Part shown: one piece after another, positions 1 to 5,115 of the stretch
Numbering within the stretch: the first letter of the stretch is position 1
Layout of the letters: every line of letters starts with the position of its first letter
NCBI GenBank assembly: GCA_030147335.1
Contig: JASKZZ010000389.1
Coordinates: 1-8,737 of the forward strand
Source: Herpetosiphonaceae bacterium
GTDB taxonomy: Bacteria > Chloroflexota > Chloroflexia > Chloroflexales > Kallotenuaceae
DNA length: 8,737 nt
Direction of reading: 5' to 3'
Notes under the pieces: generated by a model
Databases searched by the model: none
What the model saw: only the letters and a program-made list of their open reading frames with translations
What the model was told of the DNA's origin: nothing
Position numbers and translations under genes: made by a program

Positions 1-585
1 TTTGATGTGACGTTTGAGCGTGTCCGTCCGATGATGGGCATGGGCGGCGACAAATTGATGCCCGAGGTTGTGCCTGGTCTTAATGACAAGGAAGGTGTTG
101 GAAAGATTATTGCCGAGCGACGCAAAGAGATTTTCAAGGAACGCTATCTGCCGACACTTCAGGCCGCGCCCGGAAGCAACGCGCTGCTGCAACACTTGAA
201 ACAGGCCGGTGTGCAGCTAGTGATTGCCAGTTCAGCCAAGGAAGACGAGCTGGAAGGCTTGCTCCAAAAGGCGCAGGTTGATCGGTCGTTAATCGATGAG
301 GCGACGACTTCAAGCGATGCTAAAGAGTCGAAGCCTGCTCCAGATATTGTTGGCGTGGCGCTCGATAAGCTTGGCTTGCGGCCAGAACAAGTGGTGATGA
401 TTGGTGACACGCCCTACGATATTATTTCGGCGCGTGGATGTGGTGTTGGCGTGATTGCGGTGCGTTGTGGCAACTTTAGCGATGAGCAGCTTAAGGACGC
501 TCTGGCAATCTATGACGATCCTGCCGATATTCTTGCCCACATCGACGATACACCTCTTGTAACCGCCGTTCGGCAGCGCGGATAA
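1..585 (+). CDS. HAD-superfamily hydrolase, phosphoglycolate phosphatase-like (5' end outside window)
   Basis: The reading frame is open to the left edge, and 194 residues up to the TAA stop are visible. The GTG at position 7 is an internal codon, not a start. HAD phosphatases remove phosphate from small metabolites through an Asp nucleophile. That N-terminal DxD motif (motif I) and part of the cap domain lie outside the window. Visible are motif II (VIASSA, Ser near visible residue 77), motif III (the Lys of SKPAPD, residue 111) and motif IV (MIGDTPYDI, Asp136 and Asp140), all in the expected order and spacing. The arrangement resembles the phosphoglycolate phosphatase/beta-phosphoglucomutase group, but the substrate cannot be deduced. 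A 122-base gap with its own possible promoter separates it from the next gene. The family call is firm; the specific function is unknown. Confidence 0.85.
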   Translation, partial: FDVTFERVRPMMGMGGDKLMPEVVPGLNDKEGVGKIIAERRKEIFKERYLPTLQAAPGSNALLQHLKQAGVQLVIASSAKEDELEGLLQKAQVDRSLIDEATTSSDAKESKPAPDIVGVALDKLGLRPEQVVMIGDTPYDIISARGCGVGVIAVRCGNFSDEQLKDALAIYDDPADILAHIDDTPLVTAVRQRG

Positions 586-594
586 ATAGTTCTC

Positions 595-630
595 ATCGCC
601 GTAGACTCAACGGAGAGACCTTGCGGCGAT
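595..630 (+). terminator. Weak hairpin after the HAD gene, possible terminator
   Basis: A perfect 7-base inverted repeat, ATCGCCG (595-601) and CGGCGAT (624-630), begins ten bases after the HAD stop codon. The loop is long (22 bases) and no run of T follows on the plus strand. It is at best a poor intrinsic terminator, listed because of its position. Confidence 0.25.
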
Positions 631-639
631 CCTTCCGTC

Positions 640-668
640 TAGGCAGCGTCGTTAATTGATGCTACACT
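640..668 (+). promoter_or_regulatory. Putative extended -10 promoter for the UV endonuclease gene
   Basis: TGCTACACT (660-668) fits an extended -10 element. TAGGCA (640-645) lies 17 bases upstream of the hexamer and matches TTGACA at four of six positions. Transcription would start near 675 and give a leader of about 33 bases before the ATG at 708. The leader has no clear Shine-Dalgarno sequence. This is prediction by eye only. Confidence 0.35.
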
Positions 669-707
669 GGCGGCAGGCCTTCTTGCACATCATCTGAGCT
701 TGCCCTT

Positions 708-1730
708 ATGCGTTTAGGTGTTCCAACTCGTATTCTTGGCCGACGTGGGCTGCGTGTGTATGACGCGCGACGTCCGGCAAATGCTCCACACCTTAGTGTC
801 AGCCTTGCCCATTTGCGAGATGTTTTTAAGTATCTGCGGAGCGTAGATATTAATTTCTACCGGCTGTCGTCAGATCTCGCGCCCTTCGCGACACATCCCG
901 ATTTACCCCACTTGCACAATCAGGTTGACGAGTGTCTCCCAGAGCTTGCCGCTATTGGTGAGCTTGCGCGTGCTCAGCGTCTGCGGCTAACATTCCACGC
1001 GCCGCTGCATGTCCAGCTCGCTTCCCAAGACGCTCTGGTCGCTCAACGATCCGCCGATATGCTGACACTGCTCACGTCGCTGCTGGATGCTATGCAGCTT
1101 GATGCCGATGCGGTGATTGTGACGCACGTGGGCGGCATTAACTCATCGCTCCTACATAACCGCGATGCTTCAGTTGGACGTTGGGTTAGTCGGTTCGACG
1201 CGCTGCCGGATGCTGTGCAACGGCGGCTTGTGTTGGAGCATGAGGACGACGGCGCATCGCTCGGCCTTGCACTGCGCATTCATGCCGCTACGGGCGTGCC
1301 ACTTGTTTTTGATTATCTGCATTATTGTCTCAATAATCCGGAACGCTGGACGTTGGCTGAAGCAATTGTGGTTGCTCTTGCGTCATGGCCGCACGACCGT
1401 ACACCCAAGGTACATTTTTCTTCACCACGCACGGAACTGCGCGCCGTTGAACGTGATGATATGGAAACTGGACAACGACGATGGTTGCTTAGCCCGCCGC
1501 GTCCTGGTCACCACGCCGACTTCTTGAATCCTTGGGAGTTTGCGGCATTTGTGCAAGCGGCTGCCGGAGTACGCGATTTTGATGTGATGCTCGAAGCAAA
1601 GGCCGCTGATCTGGCGCTGCGGCGGCTACGGCATGATTTACAGCGCTACGCGCCCGATCTTGCGCCATGGATTTGCGGTCGAATGGTTGATGCTGGACGC
1701 GGCGACGATGTGGTTTTTGAGGCAGTATGA
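708..1730 (+). CDS. uvsE: UV damage endonuclease (UVDE/UvsE family)
   Basis: This 340-residue protein matches the UVDE family of TIM-barrel endonucleases, which nick DNA 5' of UV photoproducts and other lesions in an excision pathway independent of UvrABC. Recognisable signatures are FYRLSSDLAPF (residues 50-60, a family hallmark), FHAPLH (His97, His101), THVGG (His140), LVLEHED (Glu177), FDYLHY (Asp202, His205), PKVHFSS (Lys234, His236) and MLEAK (Glu296). By comparison with the Thermus enzyme these correspond to the metal ligands and the active-site lysine, so the enzyme looks intact. Length is slightly above the usual 300-330. The start is the first ATG in frame; GTG and TTG alternatives exist, and no Shine-Dalgarno sequence decides. 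The stop codon overlaps the next gene's start as ATGA. Confidence 0.9.
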   Translation: MRLGVPTRILGRRGLRVYDARRPANAPHLSVSLAHLRDVFKYLRSVDINFYRLSSDLAPFATHPDLPHLHNQVDECLPELAAIGELARAQRLRLTFHAPLHVQLASQDALVAQRSADMLTLLTSLLDAMQLDADAVIVTHVGGINSSLLHNRDASVGRWVSRFDALPDAVQRRLVLEHEDDGASLGLALRIHAATGVPLVFDYLHYCLNNPERWTLAEAIVVALASWPHDRTPKVHFSSPRTELRAVERDDMETGQRRWLLSPPRPGHHADFLNPWEFAAFVQAAAGVRDFDVMLEAKAADLALRRLRHDLQRYAPDLAPWICGRMVDAGRGDDVVFEAV

Positions 1731-2275
1731 CGACTCTAACTCCTGCGTTGGTCGTGGTTGTGACAAACCAGCTTGATTGGCAGCGCGTTGTTGAGGAGGG
1801 CTGGTACCGTATTCCGCTCCAGCACGCGCCAGAGGTCGTCGCTGCCGAATATCTTGCTTTTTATTTCACGCGTCGTTTCAACAATGACGCATGGCACGTT
1901 GCCTACTACGCGCCGGTGCTGCGCTATAATCTTTTGCTACGCCGTGACATATTGCCGGATGAAGCCACGCATCCTCGTGCTGATCAGTGGTACTATCGCG
2001 TCGCGCTGGCCACCCCACAGCGATTAATTCGTCCCGTTCCTAGTCGCCACCTGCGCCGCGTCACCTTTATTCCCACCACGCTTGAACAGCTTTTCAATGC
2101 AGACGATATCGCTGATCTGTGGAAAACCGATGATGAGGCTGCGATGCTGTGGACGTATTTTCCCGATGCCGCGCTCAAAGCGACGCGCCGCCTCACATTT
2201 GAAGAGCATCCTCATTCGTATCACTGCGGCTTGCCCATGCAACAAGCTAACAAAAAGCGCTCACTCTTTATCTAA
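1727..2275 (+). CDS. Conserved hypothetical protein, translationally coupled to the UV endonuclease
   Basis: The 182-residue protein starts with ATG overlapping the preceding stop (ATGA), a classic coupling arrangement. It has no signal peptide or membrane segment and is rich in aromatic residues: EGWYRIPL (24-31), YLAFYFTRRF (42-51), WHVAYYAPVLRY (56-67), DQWYYRVAL (86-94) and PSRHLRRVTFIPTTLEQL (104-121). From memory these blocks resemble the N-terminal region of cyanobacterial and Chloroflexota proteins that go on into a DUF559/Vsr-like nuclease domain. No such domain is present here, because the protein stops soon after a poorly conserved tail (about residues 150-182). Its last codons and stop lie inside a hairpin that terminates the opposite strand, so the C-terminus may be secondarily truncated. 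Function is unknown; the coupling hints at a DNA repair or nucleic-acid role, which is inference. Confidence 0.7.
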   Translation: MTTLTPALVVVVTNQLDWQRVVEEGWYRIPLQHAPEVVAAEYLAFYFTRRFNNDAWHVAYYAPVLRYNLLLRRDILPDEATHPRADQWYYRVALATPQRLIRPVPSRHLRRVTFIPTTLEQLFNADDIADLWKTDDEAAMLWTYFPDAALKATRRLTFEEHPHSYHCGLPMQQANKKRSLFI

Positions 2276-2286
2276 AGAGTGAGCGC
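2257..2286 (-). terminator. Intrinsic terminator of the suf cluster, embedded in the convergent gene
   Basis: The two 14-base arms (2257-2270 and 2273-2286) are perfectly complementary, with only two bases between them. In practice this gives a stem of about 12 bp with a small loop. Read on the minus strand, the hairpin is followed at once by TTTTTG (complement of 2251-2256), which makes it a strong rho-independent terminator for sufT and the genes before it. Read on the plus strand no T-run follows. The plus-strand gene's stop codon (2273-2275) lies in the right arm. Confidence 0.8.
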
Positions 2287-2402
2287 CAGCTCCGCGTTGC
2301 CTTGCCCCAAGGCTGCTTCTCCCCTCGCCACGAAGCCGTTCGACCGTTGTGCAAGGTTGGTGCCAAAAAAACAAGCAAATACAGATGAGTTTAGCTAATC
2401 AG

Positions 2403-2720
2403 CTAGAAATACCCTAGCTCTGCCTTGGCATCCTCGCTCATAAGCGACGGGTTCCAAAACGGCGTCCACACGAGCTTGATTTTCGCCTCTTCCAACTGTG
2501 GATGTACGTCACGCAGGGTCATGACTTCCTTCTGCGCATTTTCAATAATCATCGGCCCTGCTGGACACGCAGGCGTTGTCAATGTCATATCAATATTGAC
2601 GTTCTTGCCTTCTTCTACAACATCAACGTTGTAGACCAGCCCTAGATCAACGATATTCAATCCGATTTCTGGATCGTACACGTTTCTGAGCGCTGCGTAG
2701 ACCATATCTTCATTCAACAT
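2403..2720 (-). CDS. sufT: SufT-type Fe-S assembly protein (MIP18/DUF59 family)
   Basis: This 105-residue stand-alone DUF59 (MIP18) protein belongs to a family that helps mature or deliver iron-sulfur clusters and is often encoded at the end of suf operons. Hallmarks are DPEIGLNIVDLGLVY (residues 16-30), MTLTTPACP (45-53) with the family's conserved cysteine at Cys52, and VWTPFWNP (84-91). Length and the absence of other domains fit SufT rather than PaaD or the Mrp/ApbC fusion. The ATG at 2718-2720 is preceded at seven bases by a good Shine-Dalgarno sequence, GGGAG. It is the last gene of the minus-strand cluster, about 50 bases after the MoaD-like gene, and has a possible promoter of its own. 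Transcripts would run on to the hairpin at 2257-2286. Confidence 0.88.
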   Translation of the reverse strand: MLNEDMVYAALRNVYDPEIGLNIVDLGLVYNVDVVEEGKNVNIDMTLTTPACPAGPMIIENAQKEVMTLRDVHPQLEEAKIKLVWTPFWNPSLMSEDAKAELGYF

Positions 2721-2749
2721 AATGTAGCTCCCTTGTTATCGTTACAAGC

Positions 2750-2758
2750 ATTGTACCA
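2750..2758 (-). promoter_or_regulatory. Putative extended -10 promoter for sufT
   Basis: On the minus strand the sequence reads TGGTACAATGCTT, an extended -10 element (TGG plus TACAAT) about 30 bases ahead of the sufT start. The -35 region is poor. The same 13-base form occurs ahead of sufE and sufU. A near-palindrome, CTTGTTATCGTTACAAG (2732-2748), lies between it and the Shine-Dalgarno sequence. The gene may also be read through from upstream. Confidence 0.4.
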
Positions 2759-2771
2759 CTCGCTGTGTGCG

Positions 2772-3047
2772 CTAAAGATCGCCCTCGGGCACGATGATCG
2801 TTACTCGGTCATCGTTTTGCAAAGGAGTAGCCATGCCTTGCAGCTTGCGTAAATCAATACTGTTACGGTACACCGCGACGCCATGAGGCGGATTATCAAG
2901 ATTGTTCGGCAGCTTCGCGTCGAGTGCGGGATAGCGCTCAAACAGTTTGGTCATCGCTTCGCCTACCGTGGCCGCCTCAAGAAAAACCCGCTCGTTGTGC
3001 GCCGCAAGTGGTCGTAGCGCATTCGGCAAAATCACAATGATCGACAT
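2772..3047 (-). CDS. MoaD/ThiS-like ubiquitin-fold protein without C-terminal Gly-Gly
   Basis: The 91-residue protein has the size and block pattern of small beta-grasp sulfur carriers (MoaD, ThiS, CysO, TtuB): a start like MSIIVILPNALRPL, TVGEAMTKLFERYPAL (27-42), VAVYRNSIDLRKLQGMATPL (57-76) and DDRVTIIVPEGDL at the end. Known carriers end in Gly-Gly, which is adenylated and turned into a thiocarboxylate. Here the equivalent last pair is Asp-Leu, followed directly by TAG, and neither other frame restores a Gly-Gly end. A thiocarboxylate role is therefore doubtful, and it may be a regulatory or structural relative. The start has AAAGGA five bases upstream. The gene lies 21 bases after sufE, almost certainly in one transcript. 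Confidence 0.75.
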   Translation of the reverse strand: MSIIVILPNALRPLAAHNERVFLEAATVGEAMTKLFERYPALDAKLPNNLDNPPHGVAVYRNSIDLRKLQGMATPLQNDDRVTIIVPEGDL

Positions 3048-3068
3048 GGCTATCCTTTATCTCAAAGC

Positions 3069-3524
3069 TTATGCTGCACTGGGACTTTCCGTTGTCAGCT
3101 CTTTTGCGGCCAACCGTTTGATGTACGCCAAAATTGTGTGTACGCCTTGAAGTCGGCGCGGCGAAAGTACGTCTTGCAAGCCCATTTCTTGATAAAAATC
3201 GGCTGGAATATGCAAAATATCTTCCGGTGTTGCTCCCTGCACGCCTTCTCCAAGTAGCGCCGCATATCCGCGTACCGTTGGCGACTCGGGTGGCACATCG
3301 AAATGAAACGACAATTTGCCGCTTTGATTTTCTGCGAACACAAACACCGGCGTCATACACTCATGGACTTGATCCATTGCGTCACGCTTATCTCGCAGCC
3401 ACTCAGGCAGTGGCGGCATTTTGCGGGCAAAGTCAAGCAAAAGCTCCAGTTTTTCCTGTCCTTCCGCCAACTGAAAATCATCAACAATCTCTTGCAAACG
3501 TGGCGGTAGCGCACTCGTTGTCAT
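3069..3524 (-). CDS. sufE: SufE-family cysteine desulfuration protein
   Basis: This 151-residue SufE protein would accept persulfide sulfur from a cysteine desulfurase (SufS) and pass it to the SufB scaffold. Seen directly are LLDFARKMPPLPEWLRD (29-45), VHECMTPV (53-60) with the acceptor Cys56 (equivalent to Cys51 of E. coli SufE), SPTVRGYAALL (81-91) and the C-terminal LSPRRLQGVHTILAYIKRL helix region (120-138). Length is typical. The ATG at 3522-3524 follows a strong Shine-Dalgarno sequence, GGAGGA, nine bases upstream. A terminator-like hairpin and a promoter-like site lie in the 194 bases before it, so sufE probably heads a sufE-moaD-sufT unit. Its presence beside sufU is odd, because most genomes pair SufS with one or the other. 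Confidence 0.92.
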   Translation of the reverse strand: MTTSALPPRLQEIVDDFQLAEGQEKLELLLDFARKMPPLPEWLRDKRDAMDQVHECMTPVFVFAENQSGKLSFHFDVPPESPTVRGYAALLGEGVQGATPEDILHIPADFYQEMGLQDVLSPRRLQGVHTILAYIKRLAAKELTTESPSAA

Positions 3525-3634
3525 TTTTATCTCTCCTCCGCCGAGGTTTCTGCTGCTTTTTTCTAGGTGTCGATCAGCTATGGCCTGCGCAGTTCCTCGA
3601 TGGTCTTAACCAATTAGAAATCTCGTCTAAAAGT

Positions 3635-3664
3635 ATTGTAACAGACGCGCTTTCCGGAAACCAA
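3635..3664 (-). promoter_or_regulatory. Putative promoter of the sufE-moaD-sufT unit
   Basis: On the minus strand TGTTACAAT (3635-3643) is an extended -10 element, and TTGGTT (complement of 3659-3664) is a possible -35 element 18 bases before the hexamer. A perfect 10-base palindrome, TTTCCGGAAA (3651-3660), fills part of the spacer and could be an operator. The leader would be about 100 bases. The site directly follows the hairpin that ends the upstream unit, which supports a new transcription start. Confidence 0.5.
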
Positions 3665-3694
3665 AAGGACAGTAGCACGTAGCTCCTGTCCTTT
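3664..3694 (-). terminator. Hairpin terminator after the sulfurtransferase gene
   Basis: The arms AAAGGACAG (3664-3672) and CTGTCCTTT (3686-3694) are perfectly complementary over nine bases. A further three pairs (AGC/GCT) form inside a mismatch and leave a five-base loop. On the minus strand the right arm runs into CCTTTTGGTTT, a moderate T-rich tail. It starts 24 bases after the sulfurtransferase stop codon and probably ends or attenuates that transcript. Confidence 0.6.
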
Positions 3695-3718
3695 GTTGCA
3701 AGTGTTGGGCCGCGTAAT

Positions 3719-4576
3719 CTATTTCTCGATCGGCAGACCGACACTGTTGCCCCACTCGGTCCATGAGCCGTCGTAATTGCGCACATTGTTGTAGCCAAGC
3801 AGGTATTTGAGTACGAACCAGCTGTGTGACGAGCGCTCACCAATACGGCAATACGCAATCACGTCTTTGTCGGGCGTTACGCCCTTGGTGCCGTAAATCT
3901 GCTCAAGTTCTTCTCGCGATTTGAATGTGCTGTCTTCACGAACTGTACTAGCCCACGGAATATTTTGTGCGCCGGGAATATGACCACCGCGCAACGCGCC
4001 TTCCTGGGGATATTCCGGCATATGCAATTTCTTGCCGGTAAACTCGTCGGGTGAGCGCACATCAACGAGCGACACGTTCCCTTGCTTCACCGCTTCACGT
4101 ACCTCGTCGCGGAATGCCCGAATTTCGACGTCCGAACGCTCCTGTGCTGTGTATTGTGTTGCGGGATACTTCGGCACTTCAGTCGATAGCTCACGACCCT
4201 CATCGATCCATTTTTTGCGTCCACCGTTGAGGATCTTGGCGTTTGTGTGGCCAAACAGCTGAAAAACCCAGAAGGCGTAGGTCGCCCACCAGTTATTCTT
4301 GTCGCCATAAAACACAACAGTTGTATCGTTGCTGATACCCTTGTCGCTCATTAACTGCTCGAAGCGCCCTTTGTCAAGATAATCGCGCACTAGTGGATCG
4401 TTGAGATCAGCAACCCAGTCGATTTTGACCGCGCCTGGAATATGCCCAAGATCGTACAACAGTACATCTTCGTTGCTTTCAAGAAGCCGAATGTTTGGGT
4501 CGTTGAGATGCTCTGCCACCCAGTTTGTGTCAACCAGCACTTCTGCACGCGCATATCCAGTAATTGTTTGTGTCAT
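3719..4576 (-). CDS. Thiosulfate sulfurtransferase (tandem rhodanese, CysA2/SseA-like)
   Basis: This 285-residue two-domain rhodanese moves sulfane sulfur from thiosulfate to an acceptor, forming a persulfide on its catalytic cysteine. The N-terminal rhodanese domain (about 10-130) has no cysteine at the active-site loop (FYGDKNNWWA, 89-98) and is structural. The C-terminal domain (about 155-282) carries VDVRSPDEF (171-179), GHIPGAQNIPW (198-208) and the active loop AYCRIGERSSH with Cys243. CRxGxR is typical of thiosulfate sulfurtransferases rather than mercaptopyruvate enzymes (CGxGxTA). Overall it resembles mycobacterial CysA2/CysA3 closely. The frame is open 69 bases further upstream, but the ATG at 4574-4576 is chosen because GGAGG lies four bases before it and homologues begin here. 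It follows the Rieske gene by 86 bases with no clear promoter between, so it may supply sulfur to the assembly machinery. That link is inference. Confidence 0.93.
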   Translation of the reverse strand: MTQTITGYARAEVLVDTNWVAEHLNDPNIRLLESNEDVLLYDLGHIPGAVKIDWVADLNDPLVRDYLDKGRFEQLMSDKGISNDTTVVFYGDKNNWWATYAFWVFQLFGHTNAKILNGGRKKWIDEGRELSTEVPKYPATQYTAQERSDVEIRAFRDEVREAVKQGNVSLVDVRSPDEFTGKKLHMPEYPQEGALRGGHIPGAQNIPWASTVREDSTFKSREELEQIYGTKGVTPDKDVIAYCRIGERSSHSWFVLKYLLGYNNVRNYDGSWTEWGNSVGLPIEK

Positions 4577-4580
4577 ATAT

Positions 4581-4586
4581 CCTCCG
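4581..4586 (-). promoter_or_regulatory. Ribosome binding site that fixes the sulfurtransferase start
   Basis: The minus strand reads CGGAGG, then ATAT, then ATG. This strong Shine-Dalgarno sequence supports the start at 4576 over the upstream in-frame start at 4645, which has no such site and would add 23 residues with no counterpart in the family. Confidence 0.7.
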
Positions 4587-4641
4587 TTAAAAGGCATCTG
4601 GTATAAGGTTGGGGCAAGCGAAGCGTGGGAAGCACAACTCC

Positions 4642-4669
4642 TCAAACCTCAAGCCCCAAGCCTCAAGCC
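4642..4669 (-). repeat. Heptad tandem repeat (GGCTTGA type) beginning at the Rieske stop codon
   Basis: On the minus strand four contiguous seven-base units read GGCTTGA, GGCTTGG, GGCTTGA and GGTTTGA. The first unit contains the Rieske gene's TGA stop codon. The same unit type occurs at the sufS stop codon (7142-7176) and ahead of sufU (7014-7027). Period and placement recall the heptanucleotide STRR repeats of cyanobacteria; function is unknown. Confidence 0.7.
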
Positions 4670-4983
4670 TCGACTGCTACCTGTATTTCATCGTCGACAA
4701 CTTGCACCGCATACGTCTTAATTGGTGTCACTGCTGGCAACGTGCGCGGTCGCCCTGTGTCAAGGCTGAACTGCGAGCCATGCAGCGGACACTCGATAGT
4801 ACACTCGTCGGTATCGACCTCGCCACCGTCCATTTCAGCATATGCATGGCTGCAAATATTGTTAATCGCATAGAACTGATCGTCGCAATTAACAACTGCT
4901 ACAAACTCTCCATTAATCGTAAATGCTTTTGCAGTTCCACTAGGAATATCAGCGACACGCGCGACGGTCGTAAACGAGGTCAT
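4663..4983 (-). CDS. Rieske [2Fe-2S] ferredoxin-like protein
   Basis: This 106-residue soluble Rieske protein has both cluster-binding motifs: CSH (Cys44, His46) in NNICSHAYAEMDGGEV and CPLHG (Cys65, His68). Two Cys and two His hold a [2Fe-2S] cluster. Length and the absence of a signal peptide, membrane anchor or oxygenase domain place it with cytoplasmic Rieske ferredoxins of the dioxygenase-ferredoxin type, which also occur inside suf operons of Actinobacteria and Chloroflexota. It could be an electron donor for cluster assembly, but this is not established. The ATG at 4981-4983 follows AGGAG by seven bases, and that site sits in the loop of a small hairpin. A promoter-like element precedes the gene. 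Its last codon runs into a heptad repeat. Confidence 0.92.
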   Translation of the reverse strand: MTSFTTVARVADIPSGTAKAFTINGEFVAVVNCDDQFYAINNICSHAYAEMDGGEVDTDECTIECPLHGSQFSLDTGRPRTLPAVTPIKTYAVQVVDDEIQVAVEA

Positions 4984-4986
4984 CTA

Positions 4987-5000
4987 CAAACTCCTGTTTG
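4987..5000 (-). promoter_or_regulatory. Small hairpin presenting the Rieske Shine-Dalgarno sequence
   Basis: The minus strand reads CAAAC-AGGA-GTTTG, a five-base-pair stem whose four-base loop is the core of the Shine-Dalgarno sequence, three bases before the ATG. It is too weak to block ribosomes strongly and may be chance. Confidence 0.3.
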
Positions 5001-5011
5001 TCGCTCAAGTT

Positions 5012-5040
5012 ACTATATTATCACAGATCATAAGAATCAA
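5012..5040 (-). promoter_or_regulatory. Putative promoter for the Rieske-sulfurtransferase unit
   Basis: On the minus strand TTGATT (complement of 5035-5040) and TATAGT (complement of 5012-5017) are separated by exactly 17 bases and match the -35 and -10 consensus at four and five of six positions. An overlapping TGTGATAAT could act as an extended -10. The element starts immediately after the hairpin that follows sufB, a terminator-then-promoter layout. Leader length would be about 20-25 bases. Confidence 0.5.
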
Positions 5041-5095
5041 CGAAGGACACAAAGGAACACAAAGGGAAAATCTTCGTGTTTCTTTGTGTCCTTCG
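5041..5095 (-). repeat. Long near-perfect hairpin after sufB, probable terminator or dispersed repeat
   Basis: Two 20-base arms (5041-5060 and 5076-5095) match at 19 of 20 positions around a 15-base loop. The single difference is a G-U pair if read on the plus strand and an A-C mismatch on the minus strand. The arms are built of CACAAAGG-like blocks at about ten-base spacing. The element starts 20 bases after the sufB stop codon, has no T-run on the minus strand, and is followed by a promoter. The CTTTGTGTCCTTCG core resembles a repeat I recall from many bacterial genomes. It may terminate, attenuate, or protect the sufB transcript end. Confidence 0.7.
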
Positions 5096-5115
5096 CGGGT
5101 CGTTTCGTTCGATGC

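Noticed and set aside
7..9. GTG as the start of the HAD protein
   Set aside because: The frame is open to the edge, and the missing motif I shows that the gene begins outside the window.
2299..2313. Hairpin GCCTTG-CCC-CAAGGC as a terminator of the plus-strand pair
   Set aside because: It is a six-base stem with a three-base loop and no T-run in either direction; too weak to claim.
2392..2405. TAGCT-AATC-AGCTA hairpin at the sufT stop as terminator
   Set aside because: The stem has only five AT-rich pairs and the T-run on the minus strand begins about 20 bases further on; the hairpin at 2257-2286 is far better.
2772..2790. Frameshift as the cause of the missing Gly-Gly in the MoaD-like protein
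   Set aside because: Neither alternative frame gives a Gly-Gly end near the stop codon, and the VTIIVPEGDL end aligns at full length with carrier proteins, so a real substitution is more likely. A sequencing error is not fully excluded.
3134..3682. 182-residue open frame on the plus strand opposite sufE
   Set aside because: It is antisense to a well-supported SufE gene and runs through its terminator and promoter region.
4574..4645. N-terminal extension of the sulfurtransferase by 23 residues
   Set aside because: It has no Shine-Dalgarno sequence and the extension reads through the heptad repeat; the ATG at 4576 has GGAGG and matches relatives.
4642..4669. CRISPR array
   Set aside because: Units are seven bases, contiguous and without spacers, and no cas genes are present.
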